From Paludibacter sp. (lineage in GTDB: Bacteria; Bacteroidota; Bacteroidia; Bacteroidales; Paludibacteraceae), in NCBI GenBank assembly GCA_023666945.1, contig JAMPAY010000007.1:1-64000 (forward strand): a DNA stretch of 64,000 nucleotides, written 5' to 3'. Below the pieces are notes generated by a model. The model was not told the DNA's origin, ran no database searches, and saw only the letters and a list, made by a program, of their open reading frames with translations. This document shows positions 16,820 to 24,917 of the stretch, piece after piece (positions within the stretch are counted from its first letter, which is position 1; each line of letters starts with the position of its first letter). Position numbers and translations under genes: made by a program.

Positions 16820-18880
16820 TTAGAAGAAATTGGAGCGGTTGTCGGTGATATCCGCTTTTTCTTGTATAAGATTAACCACTTGATAGGGGAGGCTGTAGGA
16901 ATAGCGCATGTTAAGTTGTTGCATTTCCTGTTGTTCGTTGTATTCTCCTTCGGTGGTAACTATAGCCGTTGAACGGAGTACATAGACACCGTTTTGTCCT
17001 TTTACGGGAGCAGAGAGTTGATCTTTCTGCAAAGCAACAGCCGTACCGATGACAGCGGGTTCCATTCCAGCATTACCGAAACGATAGGATGCGAGGGTTA
17101 TGTTGTCGGCTGTCTGAATTTCGGAGTTGGTTTTGGCTGCGGCTTCTTCTAATGTTGTTATGCCTTTAAGGTCAGCCATTATTTTCTCGGCTTTTTTATC
17201 TTGTATCAACTCGCGACGGAGTTCGGCTGTAACATCGTCGATAGAACGATAGTCTCCATCTTGTACTTCGGTGAGCAGTGCAACAATGAACTTGTCGCCG
17301 CATTCGAATACATCGCTAACTTCTCCTTCTTTTGCATTGAAAGCCCAACGTACGATGGGACGTGATTGTTGCAAATCTGCCACCTTGTCGGTGTTTTTGA
17401 GCAATCCGAATGCGGGATAGAGTGTCAGGTTTTCTTCTTCTGCAGCGGAGTTGAATTTCTCGGCATTGTTATTGTTGACAATGTACTGCTTTGCTTGATT
17501 ATAGATGGCGGCATAGGTTTTGCTGGAAGGTGTAACCTTTCGTTCCATAATAGCCAATTTTGCTTTTGGAGTAGCCGCACTTTTATCCATGATTTGAATT
17601 ACTTGTACTCCGGTTCCGTAAGGCAAGGCAATGATTGCGTTTTTAGCCCCTGTGAATGCTTTTTCAAGCATTTCTTTGGGCATTTCGTTTTCTTGCAACC
17701 AACCGAGTTCGCTTGCATCGCCGTATTCGCCTTTGTTCCATGCGTTTTTGAGTGAATCGAATTGTGCGGCATCAGCGAGCATTGTGTAGCGCAATTGTAC
17801 GGAATCGGGCAAGTTATAGCCGGTTTCGATCAAACGTGCCATTGCATAGGTATCGTTGTTGAAAGTGATGTCGGTAACATCGCCTGCTTTGGCGTTTTTG
17901 CCGAAAGCAAACTCTTTGTATTGTTCGGGGATGTTGTTTTCGGAGAAATTACGCCCATCGTAGATGATGTCGGAATTTGAATTGACAACCGAAGCCAACT
18001 CGCTTACGCTGACGGTAGCAAATTCGTTGCGGAGGTTGTTGATCCATTGTTTCACTTCGGCATAGTCGCGTTCGGAGGGCAATATGTCGAATGCGATATA
18101 GTTGAGTGAGCGGTTGGGCTCTTGTTTATATTGCTCTTTTTTCTTGTTGTAGAGTGAGCGGATATCGCTATTGCTTACTTTAACGAGTGAATCGGCAATG
18201 GTGTAGTAGGGTTGTTCTACATACTGTACGTTAGCAGCTGTCTGACGGCTTTCGAAAGCAAATTTGGCATCCAATGTGTTGGCAGCCACCAATTCGCTGA
18301 GCAGTGCCGTGTATTTTTCTTGCAGATAGGTAAGACGTACTGCATTTTCCCAATAGTTCCAATAGGTTTTTGCCTGTTGTAGTCCGGCAGCCTGTTCTGC
18401 ATCTTGTGCTTCTGTATCAATGCGGCTAAGGAACTGAATGAGCATGAGTCGGTTGAAATTGCCGGTTTGGTCGTAGAAAGCGCGTCGTTGGCGTATGATT
18501 TGGTGAGGATTTTCCCCGATGCAGAGGGCTGCAAGTTCATCGCTTGTGACGGTCATACCTATTTTTTCGGCTTGTTTTCCGAGTGTGTTTTTGATGAGCA
18601 ATGTCTGCCATACTTGGTTATTGATGTAGGTCTGCATTTCTTCGTTCATATCGGAACGTCCGGTTTCGATTTTGTAGACCTCGGTGAGTTGTTCTTTGTC
18701 GGCTTCATAGTCGGTGTAGTGAATGTCCGTACCTTCGATGCTTCCGATGTATTCGCGTGAGCGATTCATGAAAGTGCTGCCGGAATTGAAGAAGTCTCCC
18801 AAAATAAAAGCCAGCATGGCCAAACCTACAATGATGAGCAGTAGGGCGCCATGACTACGAATTTTTTCTAATGTTGCCAT
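16820..18880 (-). CDS. Membrane-anchored periplasmic PpiD/SurA-like chaperone
   Basis: The 686-aa product has the Bacteroidetes PpiD layout: a short cytoplasmic N-terminus, one membrane segment at residues about 12-30 followed by G-D-F-F-N-S-G, a SurA-type chaperone domain (about 45-240), a degenerate parvulin rotamase region in the middle (about 340-460), and a further C-terminal domain. It assists folding of periplasmic and outer-membrane proteins. Peptidyl-prolyl isomerase activity is not certain because parvulin active-site residues are not obvious. It follows the CorC-family gene by 119 bp on the same strand, an order seen in other Bacteroidales, and ends at a strong hairpin terminator. 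It marks the first host gene beyond the prophage. Confidence 0.85.
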   Translation of the reverse strand: MATLEKIRSHGALLLIIVGLAMLAFILGDFFNSGSTFMNRSREYIGSIEGTDIHYTDYEADKEQLTEVYKIETGRSDMNEEMQTYINNQVWQTLLIKNTLGKQAEKIGMTVTSDELAALCIGENPHQIIRQRRAFYDQTGNFNRLMLIQFLSRIDTEAQDAEQAAGLQQAKTYWNYWENAVRLTYLQEKYTALLSELVAANTLDAKFAFESRQTAANVQYVEQPYYTIADSLVKVSNSDIRSLYNKKKEQYKQEPNRSLNYIAFDILPSERDYAEVKQWINNLRNEFATVSVSELASVVNSNSDIIYDGRNFSENNIPEQYKEFAFGKNAKAGDVTDITFNNDTYAMARLIETGYNLPDSVQLRYTMLADAAQFDSLKNAWNKGEYGDASELGWLQENEMPKEMLEKAFTGAKNAIIALPYGTGVQVIQIMDKSAATPKAKLAIMERKVTPSSKTYAAIYNQAKQYIVNNNNAEKFNSAAEEENLTLYPAFGLLKNTDKVADLQQSRPIVRWAFNAKEGEVSDVFECGDKFIVALLTEVQDGDYRSIDDVTAELRRELIQDKKAEKIMADLKGITTLEEAAAKTNSEIQTADNITLASYRFGNAGMEPAVIGTAVALQKDQLSAPVKGQNGVYVLRSTAIVTTEGEYNEQQEMQQLNMRYSYSLPYQVVNLIQEKADITDNRSNFF

Positions 18881-18999
18881 TGTTGTATGTATCAGTTATA
18901 TTATTCGGTTAGTGTAAAATGCCGCTTTCCGTGCGGGATAGCATGCGTTATACGTTATTCAGCCTGCGAAATTACTAAAAAAACTCCAATCGCCCAAAT

Positions 19000-20256
19000 T
19001 TAGCGTGTAATTTTTACCAATTCTATTCGGTTATCTGCGATTTTGAGACATTTCATTTTATATCCTCCTGCTGAGAACTGTTCGTTGATTTTAGGGAATG
19101 CTCCTGTTTGGTTCAGAATGAGCCCGGCAAGTGTATCGTAACTTTCGTCTTCGGGGAGTTGAAGATTAAACCGATGATTGAGTTCTTCTACTTCCCATCG
19201 TGCCGATACGAGCAGTTCGCTGTCGTTGAGTTGTTTGGCGACATACTCTTCTGAATCATGTTCGTCTTGTATTTCGCCGAATATTTCTTCCATTATATCT
19301 TCGAGTGTGACAATTCCTGCAGTACCTCCGAACTCATCTACAACAACGGCAATCGACTTTTTTTGTTGCATGAAGGTGGTCATAAGTTTTTGCGCTGCCA
19401 TGTTTTCGGGTACAAGCGGCATTTGATTGATGTGTTCGTGCCAAACGGATTGGTGTTCGAACATTTCGGAGCAATGGATATAGCCGATGATGTTGTCGAT
19501 GTCGCCTTTGTAGATTGGTATTTTGGAAAATCCTGATTCTTGGAAAGTCTGTTTGAGGGTGTCGGTAGTGGTGTCGTAAGGGAGTGCCACTATTTCGGTT
19601 CGTGGGATGTAGCAATCGCGTATTTTTACTTTTGAGAAATCGAGCGCATTTTTGAGTATGTGTATTTCGTTTTCGGAGGGTGCGTCATTGTTGGAGTGGT
19701 CAGAACCTGCCATGCTTTCTTGTACAAGGTAATTGAGGTCGGCTCTTGAGAAGGTTACGGCATCGTTGTTCATGGTGTTGCGTTCTCCGACGAGTCGCAG
19801 TAGCAATTTGGATATGAAGGTGCAGAGCCATGCAATGGGGTAGAGGATGATATATATAAGGTATATCATGGGTGAAAATGCCTTGAGCCATGCGTTAGGA
19901 TTGCCGCGCATGATGGTTTTGGGCAGATATTCGCCAATAAAAAGTACGATGATGGTGGCAACCAATGATATTGCCAATGAGATGAGCGCGCCGCTTCGAA
20001 GAAAATCGAAAACGGGGTAGAGCAGTTGATTCATCTTTATGGAAAAAATGACCAAAACAATATTGTTTCCGACCAAAATGGTGGTGATGTATTGTTGAGG
20101 ATGGCGGTAGAAGAGACTGATGATGTTGCCTATGATACTATTGTCGGCTTTCTCTATTTCGAATCGCAGTTTGTTTGCACTGACGAAGGCGATTTCCATG
20201 CCGGAAAAAAAAGCAGAGAGCAGCAAGGCTATAATGACAGTGATGTAAATAGTCAT
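19000..20256 (-). CDS. CNNM/CorC-HlyC family membrane protein
   Basis: This 418-aa protein has an N-terminal DUF21/CNNM membrane domain with four hydrophobic segments in residues 1-160, a CBS pair at about 200-320 (V-D-E-F-G-G-T-A-G-I-V-T-L-E-D is the hallmark of the second CBS), and a C-terminal CorC/HlyC domain. The family is linked to Mg2+/Co2+ efflux; 'hemolysin' is a historical name. A longer frame begins at a TTG at 20310, but that triplet is the -33 element of a perfect promoter, so ATG 20256 (M-T-I-Y-I-T) is the start. It is upstream of the ppiD-like gene in the same unit. It is paralogous to gldE at 38625-39965. Confidence 0.9.
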   Translation of the reverse strand: MTIYITVIIALLLSAFFSGMEIAFVSANKLRFEIEKADNSIIGNIISLFYRHPQQYITTILVGNNIVLVIFSIKMNQLLYPVFDFLRSGALISLAISLVATIIVLFIGEYLPKTIMRGNPNAWLKAFSPMIYLIYIILYPIAWLCTFISKLLLRLVGERNTMNNDAVTFSRADLNYLVQESMAGSDHSNNDAPSENEIHILKNALDFSKVKIRDCYIPRTEIVALPYDTTTDTLKQTFQESGFSKIPIYKGDIDNIIGYIHCSEMFEHQSVWHEHINQMPLVPENMAAQKLMTTFMQQKKSIAVVVDEFGGTAGIVTLEDIMEEIFGEIQDEHDSEEYVAKQLNDSELLVSARWEVEELNHRFNLQLPEDESYDTLAGLILNQTGAFPKINEQFSAGGYKMKCLKIADNRIELVKITR

Positions 20257-20279
20257 GAATGTGAAATCTAATTTGCTTG

Positions 20280-20311
20280 CAAAGATACGGCAAGTTTGTT
20301 GATTGTGCAAA
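20280..20311 (-). promoter_or_regulatory. Promoter of CorC-ppiD unit
   Basis: Minus-strand TTTG (20308-20311), 20 bp, TATCTTTG (20280-20287). It decides the CorC start because the longer frame begins inside the promoter. Confidence 0.85.
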
Positions 20312-20346
20312 CCATATTGCGATAGGCGTATGTGTATAAATAGAAA

Positions 20347-20374
20347 ACACGTTTCTGCGCAAGCAGAAACGTGT
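20347..20374 (-). terminator. Terminator of the small OMP gene
   Basis: A 12-bp perfect stem (ACACGTTTCTGC / GCAGAAACGTGT) with a 4-base loop, followed leftward by TTTCTATTTATA. Confidence 0.85.
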
Positions 20375-20398
20375 GTATTCAGTACGTAATAGTACTAT

Positions 20399-20881
20399 TT
20401 AGAATTTATAGCGTACACCGAGTGCAATGCCATCGTAGAGACCTACGGGGTTGAAACCGACGTGGTCTTTATCACCGTATACGCCGATGTTCGGACGCCA
20501 ATCCAACGAAAGTTGGAGCGGGAACCAGAAGTCGTATTCAATACCGAAATGTCCTGCTACACCGGCATACCAAGTGGGGGCAGAGAATCCATAGATACCG
20601 GCAGCGGCACCGACACCCATGTACCAATTCCATTCGCCTTTGTATTCCCAAGGTACTGCTGTGTTAAAAGGGTTAATCCAATCATAAGTAACGATACCTC
20701 CGATACCATTGAAGAATGGGATGTTGACGGCAACGTCCAACATATTGGTCTCACCAAAACCGTGTTGGTAAGAAAGACCTAAACCAGACCCAAGGTTTAC
20801 ACCCACCGCACGAGGTTGTGCTACAGCGCTACTGATGCACAGAACTGCCATTAATGCAGCCATTAAAATACTTTTCTTCAT
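20399..20881 (-). CDS. Small outer-membrane beta-barrel protein
   Basis: The 160-aa product begins with a classical signal peptide (M-K-K-S-I, hydrophobic core, cleavage near A-V-A-Q at residues 19-22). The mature part consists of alternating aromatic/Gly-rich strands with frequent W, Y and G, and ends Y-K-F, the terminal Phe typical of outer-membrane barrels recognised by BamA. The size fits an 8-stranded barrel. It is transcribed alone between its own promoter and terminator. Substrate or ligand unknown. Confidence 0.8.
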   Translation of the reverse strand: MKKSILMAALMAVLCISSAVAQPRAVGVNLGSGLGLSYQHGFGETNMLDVAVNIPFFNGIGGIVTYDWINPFNTAVPWEYKGEWNWYMGVGAAAGIYGFSAPTWYAGVAGHFGIEYDFWFPLQLSLDWRPNIGVYGDKDHVGFNPVGLYDGIALGVRYKF

Positions 20882-20932
20882 CTTTTTTTGTATTGTTTGT
20901 TTTGTTAATAATCTTGCGAAAAGTTACACCGA

Positions 20933-20963
20933 CAAAGGTACGATATTTTTTTGAATGTGCAAA
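20933..20963 (-). promoter_or_regulatory. Promoter of the small OMP gene
   Basis: Minus-strand TTTG (20960-20963), 19 bp, TACCTTTG (20933-20940), about 50 bases upstream of the start. Confidence 0.8.
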
Positions 20964-20992
20964 AAATGTGCAAAATAAAGATAGTGAACCTA

Positions 20993-21037
20993 TATAAACA
21001 AAAAGGAGATAGCATATCTATCTCCTTTTTGTTTATA
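20993..21037 (-). terminator. Long-stem terminator of the OB-fold lipoprotein gene
   Basis: A near-perfect stem of about 20 bp (arms around AAAAAGGAGATAG and CTATCTCCTTTTT) with a 5-base loop lies 20 bases after the stop of the lipoprotein gene. Confidence 0.8.
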
Positions 21038-21057
21038 TGTACGATAGCGTATTGTTT

Positions 21058-22296
21058 TTATTTTACGTGTGCACTAACGTAACCTTGCACCAATTCGATA
21101 GTGCCGTAATGGTTCTTTACTTGAGCAATAACTTCTACTACATCGCCTGCTTCCAAAGCGGGATCACTAGTGGTGTATTTTTGGTTATCCAAGTAATAAA
21201 CGCGATATACTGTTAAGGTGTTGCCGGCTTCGTCTTGGATGTTAAAAGTAAGGTTGCCGTAAGAAGTACTTGCCTCTGTAACTTCTGTGATGCTACCGCT
21301 TACTTTATATTGACCATCCGATGTGGCACCATCTGCAATGTTGAGTGCTAAAATTTCGGCAATGGTAGCCTCTGTAGGACCGGAAACTTGATTGGGATCG
21401 AACGTGTTGGTGGTACGCGTGATGTAGCCGCCTTTGGGCTCGATGGTTCCGTTATAGTTGGTGACAACCGATTTTACGGTAACGATATCGCCTACTTCTA
21501 ATTGCTTTGCACTGACAAATTTTTCGCCGTTCAAGGCAAAGATGTTGTAGCAGAGGAGTTCGCTTGTACCATCGGTGATGTAGAATTGCGCATTACCATA
21601 ACTCAAATTTACGGTAGTGATAGATTTTACAACACCGCGTACAACGAGTTCTTCTTCAGTAGTGGCACCGCTCTCCAAGTTCTTGATGACATCCGAAGCC
21701 AAGAAATCGCTTACCGACATTTCTCCTTCTTCGTAATCGATTTCAATAGGTTCGGTAGGAGTGGTATCACCGAGTTTTTCGCCATCCAAATAAACTTGTT
21801 CGGCATTAACTACACCGCCTATACCGCAGTATTTCTCTACAACGCCATAGAGTTTGATGGCTTTTTTGTAGTTTTCAGGATGATCAACGAGGTTCAGAAG
21901 GTCGCGGAAAGTACCGGCAGCCAATTTGATGGTTGCAACTGAGTAGGTATCGGTGCTTTCGGGATCGTCGGCGATGAGCAAGTTGGTTTTTACGGCATTG
22001 TCTGTACCGATGATAAATTTGTTGGCGGCATCAAAATTGTAAGTACCAACGATGTAACCTTTCACCCAATATTTTTGTGTTCCTGCTTCTTTTTCAGGCA
22101 GAGTGCCATTTTCTTTCATCTCCAAGAGGTCAGCCACCGTGAGTGTGTCCCCTTTGGGTTGCTCGGGATTAATGGTTGTAGTAGTGTCTTTACCATTGCC
22201 GGGTCCAACGGGAGGTTCGGGAATGTTGTTGTCGCATGCTGTAAATGCTACAGCGGCAGTCAGCATAAGTGCTGAGAAAAGTTTGTTCACTTTCAT
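21058..22296 (-). CDS. Lipoprotein with three OB-fold-like domains
   Basis: The 412-aa product has a lipoprotein signal (M-K-V-N-K-L-F, hydrophobic core, A-F-T-A-C with Cys21), a Pro/Thr-rich linker, then three similar domains of about 110 residues at about 50-165, 190-300 and 305-412. Each begins with a T-V-A-D-L-L or similar segment and contains Y-W-V-K-G-Y or V-V-R-G-V-V-K, as in Bacteroidetes OB-fold proteins (DUF6359-like). OB folds of this kind bind nucleic acid or glycans; no ligand can be assigned. The frame could start at 22344, but ATG 22296 gives the signal peptide directly and was chosen. It is a single-gene unit with its own promoter and terminator. Confidence 0.8.
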   Translation of the reverse strand: MKVNKLFSALMLTAAVAFTACDNNIPEPPVGPGNGKDTTTTINPEQPKGDTLTVADLLEMKENGTLPEKEAGTQKYWVKGYIVGTYNFDAANKFIIGTDNAVKTNLLIADDPESTDTYSVATIKLAAGTFRDLLNLVDHPENYKKAIKLYGVVEKYCGIGGVVNAEQVYLDGEKLGDTTPTEPIEIDYEEGEMSVSDFLASDVIKNLESGATTEEELVVRGVVKSITTVNLSYGNAQFYITDGTSELLCYNIFALNGEKFVSAKQLEVGDIVTVKSVVTNYNGTIEPKGGYITRTTNTFDPNQVSGPTEATIAEILALNIADGATSDGQYKVSGSITEVTEASTSYGNLTFNIQDEAGNTLTVYRVYYLDNQKYTTSDPALEAGDVVEVIAQVKNHYGTIELVQGYVSAHVK

Positions 22297-22363
22297 GATT
22301 TGGATGAATTTAGTGGATTGAGTATGATGATTGGTTATAATCATGTCGTGGATAAATCTTGCG

Positions 22364-22394
22364 CAAAGGTACGGTTATTTGTAGGAATATACAA
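22364..22394 (-). promoter_or_regulatory. Promoter of the OB-fold lipoprotein
   Basis: Minus-strand TTG (22392-22394), 20 bp, TACCTTTG (22364-22371). It is back to back with the infC promoter across an A/T tract. Confidence 0.8.
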
Positions 22395-22442
22395 GCGCGG
22401 ACCAACCTAAAAAAGAAAAAAATCTTTTTTTTTGCGGAATTG

Positions 22443-22473
22443 TTTGGTGTATGAAAAAATATCCGTACCTTTG
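22443..22473 (+). promoter_or_regulatory. Promoter of infC-rpmI-rplT
   Basis: TTTG (22443-22446), 19 bp, TACCTTTG (22466-22473). An A/T-rich tract lies just upstream. The transcript has a leader of about 135 bases before the infC start. Confidence 0.85.
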
Positions 22474-22612
22474 CACGCTCGAATACCGAAGAGGATTATA
22501 AACCGAAGCGGTGGAGCCTGGAGGGGGTAACGATAGCAGATATAACGGACAACCTCCGGCAAATTAACAGGAACTATCAATCATATTCATCATATTAAGG
22601 AGGGAACAAGCT
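22474..22612 (+). promoter_or_regulatory. infC leader, candidate autoregulatory RNA
   Basis: In the leader, GCC-T-GGAGG (22516-22524) can pair with CCTCCGGC (22553-22560), eight pairs and one bulge. The CCTCC of the second arm is also complementary to GGAGG in the Shine-Dalgarno at 22597-22604. Mutually exclusive pairing would give a translational switch of the kind used for L20 or IF3 autoregulation. This is a hand-drawn structure without covariation support. Confidence 0.4.
22597..22604 (+). promoter_or_regulatory. Strong Shine-Dalgarno of infC
   Basis: AAGGAGGG, with 8 bases to the ATA at 22613. Such a complete Shine-Dalgarno is unusual in Bacteroidetes and fixes the non-canonical start. 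Confidence 0.8.
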
Positions 22613-23170
22613 ATAGCTAATCCGAAACAACAGAACGCTCCCCGACGCGGGCGTGTAGTGAAAGAATTGCCGAATCGTATAAATGATGCAATTCGTGGTG
22701 TAAAAGAGGTTCGCCTTGTGGGCGATAATGTGGAACAGGGAATTTATTCGTATACGGAAGCCCTGCGCATTGCCGACGAACAAAACCTCGATTTGGTGGA
22801 AATATCCCCTAACGCCGTTCCTCCCGTATGCAAGATAGTAGACTATCAAAAGTTCCTCTATCAGCAGAAGAAACGCGAAAAGGAACAGAAGGCGAAGTCG
22901 GCAAAGATTGTAATAAAAGAAATCCGTTTCGGTCCGCAAACCGATGAGCATGACTACAACTTTAAGTTGAAACATGCCCAAGAGTTCCTTAAAGAGGGCA
23001 ATAAGGTGAAAGCCTATGTGTTCTTTAGAGGAAGGTCGATTCTTTTCAAGGAACAAGGCGAACTGCTTCTTGCACGTTTTGCGAACGACTTGGAAGAATA
23101 TGGCAAGGTAGAGCAACTTCCGAAATTGGAAGGCAAGCGTATGATAGTGAATATCGCGCCGAAGAAATAA
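22613..23170 (+). CDS. infC: Translation initiation factor IF-3, AUA start
   Basis: IF-3 binds the 30S subunit, prevents premature 50S joining and checks the start codon. The 185-aa product shows the N-domain ([35 protein letters not shown]), the lysine-rich linker helix at about 85-100, and the C-domain (I-K-E-I-R-F, D-E-H-D-Y, G-N-K-V-K-A, F-F-R-G-R). No ATG exists near the start. A GTG at 22658 would leave a long untranslated gap after a perfect Shine-Dalgarno, whereas ATA at 22613 lies 8 bases after it. IF-3 rejects such codons, so an AUA start gives negative autoregulation, as with AUU in E. coli. It is first gene of infC-rpmI-rplT. Confidence 0.92.
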   Translation: MANPKQQNAPRRGRVVKELPNRINDAIRGVKEVRLVGDNVEQGIYSYTEALRIADEQNLDLVEISPNAVPPVCKIVDYQKFLYQQKKREKEQKAKSAKIVIKEIRFGPQTDEHDYNFKLKHAQEFLKEGNKVKAYVFFRGRSILFKEQGELLLARFANDLEEYGKVEQLPKLEGKRMIVNIAPKK

Positions 23171-23237
23171 AGAAAAATAGCCAAAGGAGTTATGTACTCC
23201 GTTAGGCAGAACATAATTAACTAAATAAATAACTACA

Positions 23238-23435
23238 ATGCCAAAGACAAAGACTAATTCCGGTGCCAAAAAGAGGTTTGCCCTTACCGGAACAGGTAAG
23301 ATCAAGCGGAAACACGCTTTCAAGAGTCATATTTTGACCAAGAAAACAAAAAAACAAAAACGTAATCTGACGCATGCAACATTGGTAGACAACACCAATA
23401 TGAAGTCGGTTCGCGAAATGCTTCTGCTTAGATAA
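23238..23435 (+). CDS. rpmI: 50S ribosomal protein L35
   Basis: The 65-aa, highly basic protein begins [14 protein letters not shown] and contains the family signature [17 protein letters not shown]. It is a structural protein of the large subunit. It lies 67 bp after infC and 80 bp before rplT in the usual bacterial order, so it is probably under the same control as both. Length is normal for the family. Confidence 0.97.
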   Translation: MPKTKTNSGAKKRFALTGTGKIKRKHAFKSHILTKKTKKQKRNLTHATLVDNTNMKSVREMLLLR

Positions 23436-23515
23436 GACAACTTTAGTTATTAACCGGATGAACAGCACAAAGTCTGTAGTGAGATACAGCGCTGACATTC
23501 AAAAAGAACACAATT

Positions 23516-23866
23516 ATGCCAAGATCAGTAAACCATGTTGCATCACGCAACCGTCGTAAAAAGATTTTGAGCCTCACAAGAGGTAACTTTGGTGGCCGCC
23601 GCAATGTGTGGACGGTAGCCAAAAACACATGGGAGAAAGGTTTGCAATATGCATACCGCGACCGTAAGAACAAAAAGCGCAGTTTCCGCGCCTTGTGGAT
23701 TCAGCGTATCAATGCAGCCGCTCGTTTGGAGGGACTGTCATATAGCCAACTGATGGGTGCTTTGCACAAAGCCGGTATCGTTATAAATCGTAAGGTACTT
23801 GCCGACCTGGCAATGAACCAACCGGAAGCATTCAAGGCTATAGTTGCCAAAGCAAAGAATATCTAA
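23516..23866 (+). CDS. rplT: 50S ribosomal protein L20
   Basis: The 116-aa basic protein begins [10 protein letters not shown] and has the L20 motifs [41 protein letters not shown] and G-L-S-Y-S. L20 is an early assembly protein of the 50S subunit and, in several bacteria, represses its own operon by binding the leader RNA. It is the last gene of the unit; two hairpins follow. Confidence 0.97.
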   Translation: MPRSVNHVASRNRRKKILSLTRGNFGGRRNVWTVAKNTWEKGLQYAYRDRKNKKRSFRALWIQRINAAARLEGLSYSQLMGALHKAGIVINRKVLADLAMNQPEAFKAIVAKAKNI

Positions 23867-23880
23867 TGTAGATATTTTTT
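23858..23880 (+). terminator. Short hairpin at the rplT stop
   Basis: AATATCTA / TAGATATT with a 3-base loop spans the rplT stop codon and runs into TTTT. It is AT-rich and probably weak. Confidence 0.5.
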
Positions 23881-23908
23881 GTTTCATAAGAATTAGGAAA
23901 GTGTTTCG

Positions 23909-23944
23909 AGAAGGACAGTGCGTGAGCATAGTCCTTCTTTTTTT
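23909..23944 (+). terminator. Main terminator of infC-rpmI-rplT
   Basis: AGAAGGAC / GTCCTTCT, 14-base loop, directly followed by a run of T. Confidence 0.85.
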
Positions 23945-24109
23945 GCATGTGCGGGTGATGATAATTTGCTAACAGACCTTATACCTACAAAAATCGTAGG
24001 TTATTATTTATAAGAATAGGCAGACACTGACAGTTCCTTTTTATTGTGTTGATGCCTGATGCTGCTTGTGCCTTGCTATCTCAAACTTTTACGAATGGCA
24101 AGATTGTGA

Positions 24110-24141
24110 TTTGTATATACACGCATTTCTGTGTATCTTTG
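24110..24141 (+). promoter_or_regulatory. Promoter of nitroreductase-permease pair
   Basis: TTTG (24110-24113), 20 bp, TATCTTTG (24134-24141), 41 bases before the ATG at 24183. Confidence 0.85.
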
Positions 24142-24182
24142 CACCCAAGAAACTTATTTGTTTACTAAAATATAGTAATAGT

Positions 24183-24917
24183 ATGGATTACGCAACACGT
24201 AGAACAATTAGAAAATACACTCATGAGGATATTCCTGCTTCTTTGCTCAACGAAATGTTATCACTTGCCGCTCGCACTTCCAATACGGGCAATATGCAAA
24301 CCTATAGCGTAGTAGTAACTCGTTCGGCAGAGCAAAAGGCAGCCCTCGCACCTTCACATTTCAATCAGCCCATGCTGACGAATGCTCCTGTAGTATTGAC
24401 TTTCTGTGCCGATTACAATCGTTTTTGCAAATGGTGTGAGCAGCGTGAGGCCGTTCCCGGTTACGACAACTTTCAGTCTTTTATAGGAGCGGCCATAGAT
24501 ACTTGTTTGTTTGCACAAACCTTTGCCAATATAGCGGAAGAACGCGGATTGGGATTGTGCTATTTGGGTACGACCACTTACAATGCTGCCGATATTATTC
24601 GTGTGCTGAAATTGCCCAAGCGAGTTGTTCCCGTATGCACTATCACATTGGGCTATCCTGCTGAGAAACCCGAATTGCAGGATCGTCTTCCCTTGCAGGC
24701 TATATTGCATGAGGAAACTTATCACAACTACACCGCTCAAGATATAGATAGATTCTATAAAGAGAAAGAAGCACTCCCCTCTTCCGAACGGTTTATACAA
24801 GAGAATGGTAAACAAACATTGGCACAGGTTTTTACGGATATTCGCTATACTCGACAGAATTGTGAAGTTTTCTCCGAGGCTTTTCTACAGGTCTTGCGTG
24901 ATCAACTTTTCTTATGA
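24183..24917 (+). CDS. NfsA-like nitroreductase family oxidoreductase
   Basis: The 244-aa protein begins M-D-Y-A-T-R-R-T-I-R-K-Y, the N-terminal FMN-phosphate motif of the nitroreductase fold. It continues with S-N-T-G-N-M-Q-T-Y-S (FMN ring contact) and G-L-G-L-C-Y-L-G-T-T near residue 125. The C-terminal extension with D-R-F-Y-K-E-K-E fits the NfsA/flavin reductase branch, which uses NADPH to reduce flavins, nitro compounds or ferric chelates. A longer frame from 24066 was rejected because a promoter lies within it. The stop overlaps the start of the FecCD permease gene by 4 bases (ATGA), so the products are translationally coupled. That suggests a reductive step linked to iron or cofactor uptake, which is inference. 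Confidence 0.85.
   Translation: MDYATRRTIRKYTHEDIPASLLNEMLSLAARTSNTGNMQTYSVVVTRSAEQKAALAPSHFNQPMLTNAPVVLTFCADYNRFCKWCEQREAVPGYDNFQSFIGAAIDTCLFAQTFANIAEERGLGLCYLGTTTYNAADIIRVLKLPKRVVPVCTITLGYPAEKPELQDRLPLQAILHEETYHNYTAQDIDRFYKEKEALPSSERFIQENGKQTLAQVFTDIRYTRQNCEVFSEAFLQVLRDQLFL

Larger units (their letters stand above)
22297..22612. other. Divergent intergenic region before infC
   Basis: The 316 bp hold the leftward lipoprotein promoter and leader, an A/T tract at about 22411-22433, the rightward infC promoter, and the structured infC leader with its Shine-Dalgarno. No additional gene is seen. Confidence 0.7.
23867..24182. other. Intergenic region between rplT and the nitroreductase
   Basis: It contains the two rplT terminators, a small additional hairpin (ACCTAC / GTAGGT, 23983-24001) and the nitroreductase promoter. 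The open frame that extends the nitroreductase upstream to 24066 crosses that promoter and is not coding. Confidence 0.7.

Noticed and set aside
16727..16972. 81-codon plus-strand frame at the ppiD terminator
   Set aside because: It runs through a perfect terminator hairpin and antisense into ppiD.
20257..20310. TTG-initiated extension of the CorC protein
   Set aside because: The TTG is the -33 element of the gene's own promoter.
22595..23323. 242-codon frame on the minus strand opposite infC
   Set aside because: It lies antisense to infC and the start of rpmI, has a hydrophobic but family-less translation, and infC is certain.
24066..24182. N-terminal extension of the nitroreductase
   Set aside because: A full consensus promoter (24110-24141) lies inside it, and the family N-terminus begins at M-D-Y-A-T-R-R.
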